In this document: piece after piece, positions 1 to 8,980 of the stretch
Layout: each line of letters opens with the position of its first letter
How positions within the stretch are numbered: the stretch's first letter is position 1
Assembly (NCBI RefSeq): GCF_900108275.1
Contig: NZ_FNVD01000007.1
Location: forward strand, 1 to 64,000
Length of the DNA stretch: 64,000 nt
Direction: 5' to 3'
Source of the DNA: Jhaorihella thermophila
GTDB lineage: Bacteria > Pseudomonadota > Alphaproteobacteria > Rhodobacterales > Rhodobacteraceae
Notes under the pieces: generated by a model
Told to the model about the DNA's origin: nothing
Seen by the model: only the letters and a program-made list of their open reading frames with translations
The model's database searches: none
Program-made: the position numbers and the translations under genes

Positions 1-29
1 TGATCTGTGAACTTCCGGCGTTTCGCCAT
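1..29 (-). CDS. IS3-family transposase OrfA, first nine codons only
   Basis: The visible residues are MAKRRKFTD, matching the usual start of IS3-family OrfA proteins, the helix-turn-helix subunit that is joined to OrfB by programmed frameshifting. A GGAGGG ribosome site lies about seven bases upstream. The rest is outside the window, so integrity cannot be judged. Confidence 0.55.
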
Positions 30-95
30 CTCGTATCCCTCCAATAGGTTTGGGATACACCTTAGCTCGCTGTCCGATTTTCTGGGACCACTTCA
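1..95 (-). mobile_element. End of an IS3-family insertion sequence (partial, runs off the left edge)
   Basis: On the minus strand the segment opens with a terminal-repeat-like sequence, TGAAGTGGTCCCAG, of the kind found at IS3-family ends. It continues to a strong GGAGG ribosome site and the first codons of a transposase-like protein. Only the transposase-proximal end lies in the window, so the partner terminal repeat and the target duplication cannot be seen. The insertion appears to interrupt the small gene to its right. The family call rests on the terminus and nine residues, so the exact group is uncertain. Confidence 0.6.
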
Positions 96-297
96 CCTTG
101 TCTGGAACGAACGCGACAACCGGGAGGCCTGTCGCCAGGGCGAGACGGCACAGAATGTCTTCATAGCGCTCCGCATCCCGATCAGCTTTGTATGGCCATG
201 GCATTTCCGGCACCGGGCAAGACGGCAGAACTGGCGATGTCAGATCCAGGAAGATGGCACGCGGGCGGCTTTTGGGTCTTTCCAATGCGCCAGTCAT
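96..297 (-). pseudogene. Small gene of unknown function, truncated by the IS element
   Basis: An ATG with a good AAGAGGGA ribosome site opens a frame of about 67 native codons, beginning MTGALERPKSRPRAIFLDL. It reads PVVAFVPDKV just before the sequence changes into the IS terminus. The frame stays open through the IS to the window edge, but that tail is IS-derived. The gene lies about 70 bases downstream of the AAA+ ATPase in the same orientation and probably shared its transcript. I do not recognise the family. The original C-terminus should lie beyond the IS, outside the window. Confidence 0.5.
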
Positions 298-365
298 GAT
301 GAATCCCTCTTCCCAAAACTCTCATGTGCGCCCGCCTTGAGTGGCGGCACGTCACAACCATTGCC

Positions 366-1466
366 TCAGTTCAGCATCGGTTTGCGGGCCAGCACCTCTA
401 CCCGATCGAGCATCCGGCACACCGTTCTCAGGCTCAGTCGGGCATTTGCGATCGCGCCACCGTCAAACAGATCCTCTAGGGCCGCAATGGCGGGCTCGGG
501 CAACCCGCGCCGCGTCCCCTCGGCCAAGGCAAAATCGCGGAGCTGGTCCTTGGCGAGGTCCGGCAGGTCCAACACCACGCATCGGCTTTGCAACGGCTCG
601 GGCAGGCCTTTCCGGCTGTTCGCCGTCATCACCCAGTTGACCCAGGACATGTCGCACTTGATCTGGAAGAACGGGCATTCCCACTGGGCCGCCGTCATGC
701 GTTCCAGCAGCGGCAGAAGAGCGTCGGTGAGCGTATGCCGCACGCCCTTGTTCGAGTGCATTTCGCCCGCTTTCTCGATCTCATCCACGATCACCAAGGG
801 CCTCGCGTGACGCGCGCTCAGCACGGTCTGCACAAGCTTGCCCGGCGAGGCACTTTCCCAGCCCTTCTGCAAGCCGACCAGGGAGAAAGTCGCCGGCTCT
901 CCCGTCGCTTCGATCTTCACCGTGGGCACGGCGAGATGGTGCGCGAGGCGCCGTGCCCAATAGCTCTTGCCGATACCCGGCGCGCCGTTCAGCACCAGTG
1001 GCGCAAAGCGCACGCCGGGCAAGCCGTCGCGGGCCGATGCCCTCAATCCGTGCCAGACCTCCTCGGTCGCGCGCGCCATCCAGGGCATCTCGGCGTGCAG
1101 GGCCGCGGCAATCTCGTCGGCCTCGTGTTCGGTCACGATGCGCGTGACGGGCAGCCCACCACGTAGCGGCGTCAACCGCGCGCGGGTCTCCTCGGAGAGG
1201 TGATACATGCCGGTCGAAGATTGCACCCGCTCCACGTACCGCGCCGCACGGCGCTTGATCCGGGCGCGGTCATGGTCCTCGACCAGTGAATAGGGATTCA
1301 CCAGGTCGTCCTCGGAGATCTTGCCGGCTTCATGGTCCCGGTCCTGCCTTTCCCTGCGCAAACCGCGCAAGAACCTGTGCAGTCGGTCTTCGACGTTCCG
1401 CAACTTCGGGATGTCGTCAACAAAGGTCAGGTCATGAAACGGGATGGTCGTTGTCGATCGGGTCAT
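366..1466 (-). CDS. AAA+ family ATPase (Lon-like ATPase core)
   Basis: This 366-residue protein carries a Walker A motif GAPGIGKS at about residues 161-168, a Walker B VIVDEIEKA at about 225-233 and a sensor-1-like VMTANS. The first ~110 residues are charged and without a recognised domain. The core resembles the Lon/ATP-dependent protease ATPase module, but there is no C-terminal protease domain, so it may remodel a partner protein; that is inference. The ATG has an AAAGGA ribosome site seven bases upstream. Its downstream neighbour is cut by an IS, and the pair looks like accessory DNA next to the conserved nrdJ region. Confidence 0.75.
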   Translation of the reverse strand: MTRSTTTIPFHDLTFVDDIPKLRNVEDRLHRFLRGLRRERQDRDHEAGKISEDDLVNPYSLVEDHDRARIKRRAARYVERVQSSTGMYHLSEETRARLTPLRGGLPVTRIVTEHEADEIAAALHAEMPWMARATEEVWHGLRASARDGLPGVRFAPLVLNGAPGIGKSYWARRLAHHLAVPTVKIEATGEPATFSLVGLQKGWESASPGKLVQTVLSARHARPLVIVDEIEKAGEMHSNKGVRHTLTDALLPLLERMTAAQWECPFFQIKCDMSWVNWVMTANSRKGLPEPLQSRCVVLDLPDLAKDQLRDFALAEGTRRGLPEPAIAALEDLFDGGAIANARLSLRTVCRMLDRVEVLARKPMLN

Positions 1467-1779
1467 GGCGGAGTCCTTTCATCGCGCGGCACGCAGGCCG
1501 CACGGCAATCCAGCGCCTTGGGCAACTGGGCCAATGGGGGTGAAAGGTTCCGGAACCTTGAGAACGAATAAGGAACAAGTTTGCCGGTGGATCAAGTCAA
1601 CCCAACCAGGCCGGCCCTCAACGGAAAGGGGCGGCCTCCTCGAGAGCCGCCCAATTCGAAATCATTGTATTTCAAACGCTTGGATTCTTGTGGCAAATAT
1701 AGACCCTGTGGGTGGAAGGCAATTCGCCCCAAATGGCACTGAATTGCCTGTCATCTCACGCCCGGTCAGGCGGTCGCGC
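1467..1779. other. Intergenic region between the AAA+ ATPase gene and nrdJ
   Basis: About 310 bases without a supportable gene. It holds the 16-bp palindrome and a 7-bp GC stem (GGGCGGC/GCCGCCC, 1629-1652, ten-base loop) that could end nrdJ transcription although no T-tract follows it. Base composition becomes less GC-rich around 1653-1740. Confidence 0.5.
1544..1559. promoter_or_regulatory. Perfect 16-bp palindrome upstream of the AAA+ ATPase gene
   Basis: AAGGTTCCGGAACCTT is a perfect inverted repeat without a spacer, 77 bases before the ATPase start codon. The position and symmetry suit a dimeric repressor. No regulator gene is visible beside it, so the binding protein is unknown. Confidence 0.4.
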
Positions 1780-4059
1780 CTAGCCGCATTTGGAATAGCC
1801 GCAGCTGCCGCAGGTCATGCAGCCTTCGACCATGCGCATGTCATACTGGCCGCAGCTCGGACAGGCCCGGCCGCGGGGGGCGTCGGTGTTGACCACCTGC
1901 GCCTGCGGGTCGGATTTTAGCCCCATGCCTTCGCCCTCGAGGAAACCGATCGCGATCATGTGCTTCTCGATCACCCCGCCGATCGCGGCCAGGATCGAGG
2001 GGATGTATTTCCCCTGCATCCACGCCCCGCCGCGCGGGTCGAACACGGCCTTCAGCTCCTCTACGACAAAGGACACGTCGCCGCCACGCCGGAACACCGC
2101 CGAGATCATCCGCGTCAGCGCCACCGTCCAGGCAAAATGCTCCATGTTCTTGGAGTTGATGAACACCTCGAACGGGCGGCGGTGACCGTTGATGACGATG
2201 TCGTTGATGGTGATGTAGATCGCGTGCTCGCTGTCAGGCCATTTCAGCTTGTAGGTAGCACCCTCCAGCTCCTGCGGGCGGTCCAGGGGCTCGGACATAT
2301 AGACCACTTCGCCCCCGTCCGCGGGCGTCAGCTTCGGCGATTCGCCCGGCGCGGCATCGCTCTTTTCGCTGACCGACAGGACCGAACCGGTCACGTCGTT
2401 CGGCCGATAGGTGGTGCAGCCCTTGCACCCCGTCTCCCAGGCCATCAGATAGACGTCCTTGAAATCGTCGAACGAGATGTCCTCGGGGCAGTTGATGGTC
2501 TTGGAGATCGACGAATCGACCCATTTCTGCGCTGCCGCCTGCATCCGCACATGATCCGCCGGCGTCAGCGTCTGGGCATTGACGAAATAGTCGGGCAATT
2601 CGCCATCGCCGAATTTCTCCCGCCACAGCCGAACGGCGTAGTCCACCACCTCTTCCTCGGTGCGCGACCCGTCCTTCTGCAGCACCTTGCGCGTGTAGGT
2701 ATAGGCAAAGACCGGCTCGATCCCGGAAGACACGTTCCCGGCATAAAGGCTGATCGTCCCCGTGGGCGCGATCGAGGTCAGCAGCGCGTTGCGGATGCCA
2801 TGCTTCCGGATCGCCTCGCGCACGTCCTCGTCCATATGCTGCATATTGCCCGAGGCCAGGTATTTCTCGGCATCGAACAGCGGGAAGGCGCCCTTGTCCT
2901 TGGCCAGATCGACCGAGGCGAGGTAAGCTGCCCGCGCGATCCGGTGCAGCCACTCCTCGGTCTGCGCCACGGCTTCATCCCCGCCGTAGCGCAGCCGCAG
3001 CATCAGCAGGGCGTCGGCCAGCCCGGTTACCCCCAGCCCGATCCGGCGCTTGTTGCGCGCCTCTTCCTGCTGCTGCGGCAGCGGAAACTTGGACACGTCC
3101 ACCACGTTGTCCATCAGCCGCACGGCGGTGCGCACCAGTTCGGTCAGTTCTTCTTCGTCCAGCCGCGCGTCGTCGGTAAACGGATCCCGCACCAACCGCG
3201 CCAGGTTGATAGACCCCAGCAGACAGGCCCCATAGGGTGGCAGGGGCTGTTCGCCGCAGGGATTGGTGGCGGCGATCGTCTCGCAATAGGCGAGGTTGTT
3301 CATCCGGTTGATGCGGTCGATGAAGATCACGCCCGGCTCGGCATAATCATAGGTGGCCTTCATGATCCGGTTCCACAGATCCCGCGCCGGAACCGTGTGA
3401 TAGACCTTGCCGTCAAAGACCAGCTCCCACGGCGCATCGTCCTTGACCGCCTGCATGAAGGCATCGGTGACCAGAATGCTGAGGTTGAAGTTGCGAAGCC
3501 GCGCGGGATCGGACTTGGCGGCGATGAAATCCTCGATATCCGGGTGGTCGCAGCGCATGCAGCCCATCATCGCGCCCCGGCGCGACCCGGCCGACATGAT
3601 GGTGCGGCACATGGCGTCCCACACGTCCATGAAGCTGAGAGGCCCCGAAGCATCCGCCGCCACCCCGGCCACCGGCGCCCCGCGCGGGCGGATGGTCGAA
3701 AAATCATAACCGATCCCCCCGCCCTGCTGCATGGTCAGCGCGGCCTCCTTCAGCATCTCGAAAATGCCGCCCATGCTGTCGGGGATGGTGCCCATGACGA
3801 AACAGTTGAACAGGGTCACGTCGCGATTGGTGCCGGCGCCCGCGGTGATCCGGCCCGCCGGCAGGAACCGGAAATCTTCGAGCGCAGCATAGAACCGATC
3901 CTCCCACGCCTCGGGATCCGTCTCGACCGCCGCCATGGCCCGGGCGATTCGCCGCCAGGTATCCTCGACCGTCAGATCCAGAGGATGGCCCTCCTCGTCC
4001 TTCAGGCGGTATTTCATGTCCCAGATCTGTTCGGCTATGGGGGCGGCAAAGCGGCTCAT
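1780..4059 (-). CDS. nrdJ: Adenosylcobalamin-dependent (class II) ribonucleoside-diphosphate reductase
   Basis: About 759 residues. The enzyme reduces ribonucleotides to deoxyribonucleotides using a cobalamin-generated thiyl radical. Family landmarks are FNCFVMG near the N-terminus, QQGGGIGYDF, the active-site loop NPCGEQ, the APTGTIS phosphate-binding segment, and a cysteine-rich C-terminal tail (CPSCGQYD...CMTCGSCGYSKCG) that serves as the dithiol shuttle or zinc ribbon. I chose the ATG giving MSRFAAPIAEQIWD, with AGGG upstream; an ATG three codons earlier is equally possible. The enzyme needs no oxygen. No cobalamin riboswitch is evident in the short 5' region shared with the divergent DUF1489 gene. 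Confidence 0.95.
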   Translation of the reverse strand: MSRFAAPIAEQIWDMKYRLKDEEGHPLDLTVEDTWRRIARAMAAVETDPEAWEDRFYAALEDFRFLPAGRITAGAGTNRDVTLFNCFVMGTIPDSMGGIFEMLKEAALTMQQGGGIGYDFSTIRPRGAPVAGVAADASGPLSFMDVWDAMCRTIMSAGSRRGAMMGCMRCDHPDIEDFIAAKSDPARLRNFNLSILVTDAFMQAVKDDAPWELVFDGKVYHTVPARDLWNRIMKATYDYAEPGVIFIDRINRMNNLAYCETIAATNPCGEQPLPPYGACLLGSINLARLVRDPFTDDARLDEEELTELVRTAVRLMDNVVDVSKFPLPQQQEEARNKRRIGLGVTGLADALLMLRLRYGGDEAVAQTEEWLHRIARAAYLASVDLAKDKGAFPLFDAEKYLASGNMQHMDEDVREAIRKHGIRNALLTSIAPTGTISLYAGNVSSGIEPVFAYTYTRKVLQKDGSRTEEEVVDYAVRLWREKFGDGELPDYFVNAQTLTPADHVRMQAAAQKWVDSSISKTINCPEDISFDDFKDVYLMAWETGCKGCTTYRPNDVTGSVLSVSEKSDAAPGESPKLTPADGGEVVYMSEPLDRPQELEGATYKLKWPDSEHAIYITINDIVINGHRRPFEVFINSKNMEHFAWTVALTRMISAVFRRGGDVSFVVEELKAVFDPRGGAWMQGKYIPSILAAIGGVIEKHMIAIGFLEGEGMGLKSDPQAQVVNTDAPRGRACPSCGQYDMRMVEGCMTCGSCGYSKCG

Positions 4060-4178
4060 CTGTTCCATCCCTGTCTTGGAAGAGGCACCCAAGATACATG
4101 CAATGGCCGCCCACCACAACGGCTTGAAGCCCGGTGCGGACGACCTACAATATGGGCCATAACCGGGGAGAAACAGCC

Positions 4179-4610
4179 GTGTCCGCCAGGATCCACCTCG
4201 TCAAACTCTGCGTCGGCGCCGACAGCGTCGAGGATCTGGCCGACTGGCAGACGCAGACGCGCGCGCGCGGCACGGACGGGATGCCGCGCCACGTCACCCG
4301 AATGTGGCCCAAACGCGAATCCGAACTTCTGGACGGCGGGTCGCTCTACTGGGTGATCCGGGGCGAAATCCTCTGCCGCCAGAGAATCCTTCGGCTGGAC
4401 GAGGTGATCGGATCCGACGGCATCCGTCGCTGCGCCATCGTGCTGGACCCGGAAATCCACCGCACCCAGGCCGCCCCGCGCCGCCCGTTCCAGGGCTGGC
4501 GCTACCTCAAACCCGAAGACGCCCCGCGCGACCTGTCCCGGGGACGCGACAGCGACGACACCCTGCCCGAAGACCTCAACCGGGCGCTGGCAGAAATCGG
4601 CGTAATCTAG
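4179..4610 (+). CDS. DUF1489 family protein
   Basis: This 143-residue protein matches the conserved alphaproteobacterial DUF1489 family, with RHVTRMWPKR, GSLYWVIRG and FQGWRYL segments. The function is unknown. The GTG start has GGGGAG eight bases upstream; an in-frame ATG nine codons earlier (4152) lacks such a site. It is transcribed away from nrdJ, a neighbour pair I recall from several Rhodobacteraceae. Confidence 0.85.
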   Translation: MSARIHLVKLCVGADSVEDLADWQTQTRARGTDGMPRHVTRMWPKRESELLDGGSLYWVIRGEILCRQRILRLDEVIGSDGIRRCAIVLDPEIHRTQAAPRRPFQGWRYLKPEDAPRDLSRGRDSDDTLPEDLNRALAEIGVI

Positions 4611-4661
4611 ACGCGTGACCTCTGCCGGACAGGCATGCGCCGGTGACGCTCAGGCTGTCGC

Positions 4662-4742
4662 CTTCTTCATCTTGCTTGAAATACTCCGGGGGGCGCGGGG
4701 GGCAGCGCCCCCCGCCCCGGTCGGATCGCGCCAGCGATCCGA
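4662..4742 (-). repeat. Dispersed 3'-end repeat, copy A (downstream of pyrG)
   Basis: Read on the minus strand from the pyrG stop there is an 8-bp stem (TCGGATCG/CGATCCGA), then a long GC hairpin centred on GGGGGGCGCTGCCCCCC, then the core GGAGTATTTCAAGCAAGATG AAGAAG (broken here only for length). It begins about ten bases after the pyrG stop codon and shares its orientation. The stems could act as a transcription terminator or mRNA 3' end. Seven related copies lie elsewhere in the window. Confidence 0.8.
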
Positions 4743-4751
4743 AACCCTTCC

Positions 4752-6395
4752 TCACACCAGCCGCGACATCTCCTTGGCCGCGCGGATGAAATCCGCGAAC
4801 AACGGATGCGGCTCGAACGGCTTGGACTTCAGCTCGGGGTGGAACTGCACGCCGATGAACCACGGATGGTCGCTCCACTCCACGATCTCCGGCAACCGCC
4901 CGTCCGGCGACATGCCCGAAAAGACCAGGCCCGCCTTCTCCAGCTTCTCCCGATACTTGACGTCCACCTCATAGCGGTGACGATGGCGCTCCTCGATCCG
5001 CGTGGTCCCGTAGACCTGCGCCACCCGCGATCCTTCCTTCAGCACCGCGTCATAGGCCCCCAGACGCATCGTGCCGCCCTTGTCGTCATCGGCACTCCGG
5101 CGCACGGTGTAATTGCCCTGAACCCACTCCTTGAGGTGATAGACCACCGGCTCGAACCGCTTCTTGCCGGCCTCGTGGTCGAACTCCTCCGACCCCGCGG
5201 CGCTGATCCCGGCGGTGTTGCGCGCCGCCTCGATCACCGCCATCTGCATGCCCAGGCAGATCCCCAGATAGGGCACGTTGTGTTCGCGGGCGAATTGCGC
5301 GGCGCGGATCTTGCCCTCGGTGCCACGCTCGCCGAACCCGCCGGGCACCAGGATCGCGTCGAAATTCTCCAGATAGGGCGCGGGATCCTCCGACTCGAAG
5401 ATCTCGGCATCCACCCATTCGATGTTCACCTTCACCCGGTTGGCGATCCCGCCATGGGTCAACGCCTCGGCGATCGACTTGTAGGCGTCTTCCAGCTGCA
5501 CATACTTGCCGACGATGGCCACGTTCACCTCGCCTTCGGGGTTGGTGATGCGGTCCATCACGTCCTCCCACCGCGACAGGTCGGGGCGCGGCGCGGGCGA
5601 GATGCCGAACGCATCCAGCACCGCCTGGTCCAGCCCCGCCTCGTGATAGGCCAGCGGCGCCTGATAAATCGACTTCAGGTCATAGGCCGGGATCACCGCC
5701 TCGGGGCGCACGTTGCAAAAGAGCGCGATCTTGGCGCGCTCCTTGTCCGGGATCGGCTGTTCGGACCGGCAGACCAGAACGTCGGGCTGCAACCCGATCG
5801 AGCGCAGCTCCTTCACGCTGTGCTGAGTCGGTTTGGTCTTCAATTCGCCGCTGGCCGCCAGATAGGGCAGCAGCGTCAGATGCATGAAGATGCACTGCCC
5901 GCGCGGGCGTTCCTGCGCAAATTGCCGGATCGCCTCGAAGAACGGCAGCCCCTCGATGTCGCCCACCGTGCCGCCGATCTCGCACAGCATGAAATCGACT
6001 TCTTCGTCCCCGATGGCGATCCAGTCCTTGATCTCGTTGGTGACGTGGGGAATCACCTGGATCGTCTTGCCCAGGTAGTCGCCGCGGCGCTCCTTCTCCA
6101 GCACGTTGGAATAGATCCGCCCCGAACTGACCGAGTCGGTCTTGCGCGCCGCCACCCCGGTAAAGCGTTCGTAGTGCCCCAGGTCCAGGTCGGTTTCCGC
6201 ACCGTCATCGGTGACGAATACCTCACCATGCTCGAAGGGGCTCATCGTGCCGGGATCGACGTTCAGATATGGGTCCAGCTTGCGCAGCCGCACCGAAAAG
6301 CCCCGCGCCTGAAGCAGCGCGCCCAGCGCCGCCGAGGCCAGCCCCTTGCCCAGAGAGGATACAACACCGCCGGTGATGAAGATGTAACGCGCCAT
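4752..6395 (-). CDS. pyrG: CTP synthase
   Basis: 547 residues, the normal length. It aminates UTP to CTP using glutamine and ATP, the last step of pyrimidine nucleotide synthesis. The N-terminal synthetase domain starts [19 protein letters not shown] with the P-loop-like [10 protein letters not shown] and has GGTVGDIE. The C-terminal class I amidotransferase domain has the nucleophile loop LGICLGMQ and the late GVQFHPE histidine/glutamate. The start codon is set by the invariant MARYIF N-terminus. It lies downstream of secG in the same orientation, an arrangement I recall from other alphaproteobacteria. Confidence 0.97.
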   Translation of the reverse strand: MARYIFITGGVVSSLGKGLASAALGALLQARGFSVRLRKLDPYLNVDPGTMSPFEHGEVFVTDDGAETDLDLGHYERFTGVAARKTDSVSSGRIYSNVLEKERRGDYLGKTIQVIPHVTNEIKDWIAIGDEEVDFMLCEIGGTVGDIEGLPFFEAIRQFAQERPRGQCIFMHLTLLPYLAASGELKTKPTQHSVKELRSIGLQPDVLVCRSEQPIPDKERAKIALFCNVRPEAVIPAYDLKSIYQAPLAYHEAGLDQAVLDAFGISPAPRPDLSRWEDVMDRITNPEGEVNVAIVGKYVQLEDAYKSIAEALTHGGIANRVKVNIEWVDAEIFESEDPAPYLENFDAILVPGGFGERGTEGKIRAAQFAREHNVPYLGICLGMQMAVIEAARNTAGISAAGSEEFDHEAGKKRFEPVVYHLKEWVQGNYTVRRSADDDKGGTMRLGAYDAVLKEGSRVAQVYGTTRIEERHRHRYEVDVKYREKLEKAGLVFSGMSPDGRLPEIVEWSDHPWFIGVQFHPELKSKPFEPHPLFADFIRAAKEMSRLV

Positions 6396-6580
6396 ATGTC
6401 TCGGCAGCCCCCGTGATTTGGTCGATGCGACAGTGGTCGATGCTTCGCTCTGTGATCGAGTCCCTTTGCTGTGACGCACACAGCATCACGGGACTCCATT
6501 GTTACGAGATTCGCAGGATCGGCGCAAGAGAACCGCAAGATGCTGTTGCGGCTCTCCTGCCCAATTCAAGGTCTTGTGGA

Positions 6581-6940
6581 TCAGTCCGCGCGCGGAACCT
6601 GCGGCGCGGTTTCGCCCGTGGACGGCGGCAGCAGATCGCCGCCGGAGGGAACCGTGGGCACCACCGGTTCGGGCGCGGTTTCTTCTGCCGGGGCCACCCG
6701 GTCCAGCACCGAACTGCCAGCGGATTTCTGCGCCGCGATGATGGTCAGCGTCATCGAGGTTGCGATGAAGGCGATCGCCAGAGCCCAAGTCACCTTGCTC
6801 AGCGCCGTGGCGGCCTGCCGGCCGCTGACCACGCCGCCGCCGCCCATGCCGAGGCCGCCGCCTTCCGAGCGTTGCAGCAGAACGACACCGATCAGGCCCA
6901 GGGCCAGCAGCAGATGGATGATGAGAACGACGTTTTCCAT
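6581..6940 (-). CDS. secG: Preprotein translocase subunit SecG
   Basis: 119 residues. SecG is the small inner-membrane subunit of the SecYEG channel and stimulates SecA-driven export. The protein has two hydrophobic segments (about residues 3-22 and 53-73) separated by the conserved loop LLQRSEGGGLGMGGG. The acidic, proline-rich tail of about 45 residues is typical of alphaproteobacterial SecG. The start MENVVLIIHLLLALG matches the family. It precedes pyrG with about 185 bases between. Confidence 0.93.
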   Translation of the reverse strand: MENVVLIIHLLLALGLIGVVLLQRSEGGGLGMGGGGVVSGRQAATALSKVTWALAIAFIATSMTLTIIAAQKSAGSSVLDRVAPAEETAPEPVVPTVPSGGDLLPPSTGETAPQVPRAD

Positions 6941-7064
6941 GGGGTCTCGCGGCGTTTGCTTGGTTGGCGGGTATCTATGAGAGTTTGGCGTCCGGGGCAA
7001 GCCGCGATTGTCCGCGGCCAATCCGGCTCTGGACAGGGCGGCGTGCGCGGCCCAAACTGTCCCC

Positions 7065-7679
7065 ATGCCACATGACGACCACGACCATCCCCACGCGCTG
7101 CTGCCGCCCGACCCGGCGCTCAGGGTGCGCGCGCTGGAAACCATCCTGACCCGCAAGGGGCTGATCGACCCCGCCGCGCTGGACGAGATCATCGACACCT
7201 ATCAGAACCGCATCGGACCCCGGAACGGCGCGCTGGTGGTGGCGCGCGCCTGGTCCGACTCGGATTTCAAGGCGCGCCTGCTGGAGGACGCGACGCCCGT
7301 GGTGGCGGATCTGGGCTTTTTCGGCCGGCAGGGCGAGCATATCGTCGCGGTGGAAAACACGCCGCAGGTGCACAACATGGTCGTGTGCACCCTGTGCAGC
7401 TGCTACCCGTGGCCGCTCTTGGGCATCCCGCCCGCCTGGTACAAGTCCGACGCCTATCGCGCCCGGGCGGTGCGCGAGCCGCGCAAGGTGCTGGCCGAAT
7501 TCGGCGTGACCTTGCCCGAAGGCACGGCGATCCGGGTCTGGGATTCCACCGCCGAGGTCCGGTATCTGGTGATCCCGATGCGCCCCGAGGGCACCGAGGG
7601 AATGAGCGTCGAAGAGCTTGCCGATCTGGTCACCCGCGACAGCATGGTGGGCACCGGCCTGCCCAGGGCGCCCGCATGA
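7065..7679 (+). CDS. nthA: Nitrile hydratase alpha subunit, cobalt type
   Basis: 204 residues. With the beta subunit it hydrates nitriles to amides using a non-corrin metal centre. The metal-claw motif VCTLCSC (Cys108, Cys111, Cys113) carries Thr at the position typical of cobalt enzymes; iron enzymes usually have Ser. [21 protein letters not shown] and RYLVIPMRP are family segments. The His/Asp-rich N-terminus ([10 protein letters not shown]) is typical too. The start is the ATG at that motif. It overlaps nthB by four bases (ATGA), so the three genes are translationally coupled. No amidase gene follows directly. Confidence 0.93.
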   Translation: MPHDDHDHPHALLPPDPALRVRALETILTRKGLIDPAALDEIIDTYQNRIGPRNGALVVARAWSDSDFKARLLEDATPVVADLGFFGRQGEHIVAVENTPQVHNMVVCTLCSCYPWPLLGIPPAWYKSDAYRARAVREPRKVLAEFGVTLPEGTAIRVWDSTAEVRYLVIPMRPEGTEGMSVEELADLVTRDSMVGTGLPRAPA

Positions 7680-8353
7680 CCCGCATTCACGACATGGGGG
7701 GCCGCTTTGGCCATGGCCCGGTCGAACCGGGGCAGCCGGACGATCCGGTCTTTGCACAGGATTGGCATGGGCGCGCGCTGGCGGTGACGCTGGCCGCCGG
7801 CGCGCTGGGGCAATGGAACATCGACATGTCGCGCCACGCCCGGGAACGGCTCTGCCCGCGCGACTATGTCAATTTCAGCTACTACGAGAAATGGCTGGCG
7901 GGGCTGGCGGATCTGCTGGTGGAAACCGGGGTGCTGACGCGGGACGACCTGCGCGGCGAAGGCGATGACGCCCCCCACCCGCTGGCCGCCCGCCGTCTGC
8001 GGGCCGAGGCCGTGGCGGGCGTGCTGGCCCGCGGCGGCCCCGCCGACCGGCCCTGCCCGGCGGAACCTGCCTTCATCGTCGGTCAGGCCGTGCGCGCAAT
8101 GCGCCCGGCCGCGAACCGGCTGGTCGATGGGGGACATACGCGGCTTCCGGCCTATGCCGCGGGCGCGCTGGGCTATGTCCACCGCGTGCACGGATGCCAC
8201 GTCCTGCCCGACAGCAACGCGCACGGGCTGGGCGAGGCGCCCGAGCCGCTCTATTCCGTGCGGTTCAGGGCCGGGCAGCTCTGGGCCGCGCCGGAGCACC
8301 CGGATGACGAAGTGTTCCTGGACCTCTGGCAATCCTATCTGGTGCCCGCATGA
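7676..8353 (+). CDS. nthB: Nitrile hydratase beta subunit
   Basis: 225 residues, starting [16 protein letters not shown], the conserved opening of the family, with YYEKWL in the helical N-terminal half and an SH3-like C-terminal half ([23 protein letters not shown]...LYSVRF). The beta subunit completes the active site around the metal bound by the alpha subunit. The gene overlaps both neighbours by four bases. Confidence 0.93.
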   Translation: MTRIHDMGGRFGHGPVEPGQPDDPVFAQDWHGRALAVTLAAGALGQWNIDMSRHARERLCPRDYVNFSYYEKWLAGLADLLVETGVLTRDDLRGEGDDAPHPLAARRLRAEAVAGVLARGGPADRPCPAEPAFIVGQAVRAMRPAANRLVDGGHTRLPAYAAGALGYVHRVHGCHVLPDSNAHGLGEAPEPLYSVRFRAGQLWAAPEHPDDEVFLDLWQSYLVPA

Positions 8354-8670
8354 CCGACCGCGCGCCCGAGCCCGTATTCACCCAGCCCTGGCATGCTCAG
8401 GTCTTTGCGCTGACGGTGCATCTGAACGAATCGGGCCTGTTTTCCTGGCCTGACTGGACGGCGCGGTTTTCGGACACGCTGGCCCGGCACGGACATGCGC
8501 GCGAACTGGATGGCGGGGATGACTATTTCAACGCCTGGCTGGAGACGCTCGAGCGGTTTCTGGCCGAGCTTGGACGGGCCGCGCCGGAAGATGTCGAGCG
8601 GCTGCGGGCCGCGTGGGAAGAGGCCTATTTGACCACGCCACATGGCGCGCCGGTGCGGCTGAGGGAGTGA
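8350..8670 (+). CDS. Nitrile hydratase accessory (activator) protein
   Basis: 106 residues. It matches the small nitrile hydratase activators, which are related to the N-terminal half of the beta subunit and help deliver cobalt to the alpha subunit. Landmarks are PWHAQVFALTVHLNESGLFSW, DYFNAWLETLE and a terminal WEEAYLTTPHG. The ATGA overlap with nthB places it in the operon. Repeat copy B follows its stop codon. Confidence 0.88.
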   Translation: MTDRAPEPVFTQPWHAQVFALTVHLNESGLFSWPDWTARFSDTLARHGHARELDGGDDYFNAWLETLERFLAELGRAAPEDVERLRAAWEEAYLTTPHGAPVRLRE

Positions 8671-8980
8671 TACCGGCCGAAGACTGGTTGAACCGGACCT
8701 GCCGCAGATCCTGCAAGGGCAGGCCGGAGCGGGCACAGGGTGTTTCGGATTGGCGGAGCCAATCCGACCGAGGCGGGGGGCGTTGCCCCCCGCACCCCCC
8801 AGAGTATTTTCAGCAAGATGAAGGGAAAGGGGCGGTTCGTTCCATTGCCGGGAGATGGATCCGGGACGAGGGGCGCGCCTTCGAGCAGCCCGTGCCGGCA
8901 GAGTTTGCGGGCGGATCGGGATTTTCAATTCGGCCAAAAGGAGATTACCGTTCCCGCAAAGACAGGGGGAGGCACTACAT
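8671..8980. other. Intergenic region holding repeat copy B
   Basis: 310 bases between the nitrile hydratase operon and the enol-lactonase gene. The left half is repeat copy B (listed separately). The right half (8824-8980) ends in a strong GGGGGAGG ribosome site for the next gene. I see no further gene. Confidence 0.6.
8747..8823 (+). repeat. Dispersed 3'-end repeat, copy B
   Basis: Two hairpins, GGATTGG/CCAATCC and GCGGGGGGC/GCCCCCCGC, are followed by a core AGAGTATTTTCAGCAAGATG plus AAG. The element starts about 75 bases after the nitrile hydratase activator stop and has the same orientation as that operon. Confidence 0.8.

Noticed and set aside
4060-4178. Possible cobalamin riboswitch upstream of the B12-dependent reductase
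   Set aside because: Only about 120 bases separate the divergent genes and no B12-box-like segment is visible on the nrdJ strand.
1960-4356. 798-codon open frame antisense to nrdJ
   Set aside because: Lies opposite a clear class II reductase, lacks recognisable motifs, and is rich in Arg/Pro/His as expected of antisense frames in GC-rich DNA.
4806-6416. 536-codon open frame antisense to pyrG
   Set aside because: Same reason: exact shadow of a highly conserved gene, with no domain or ribosome site of its own.
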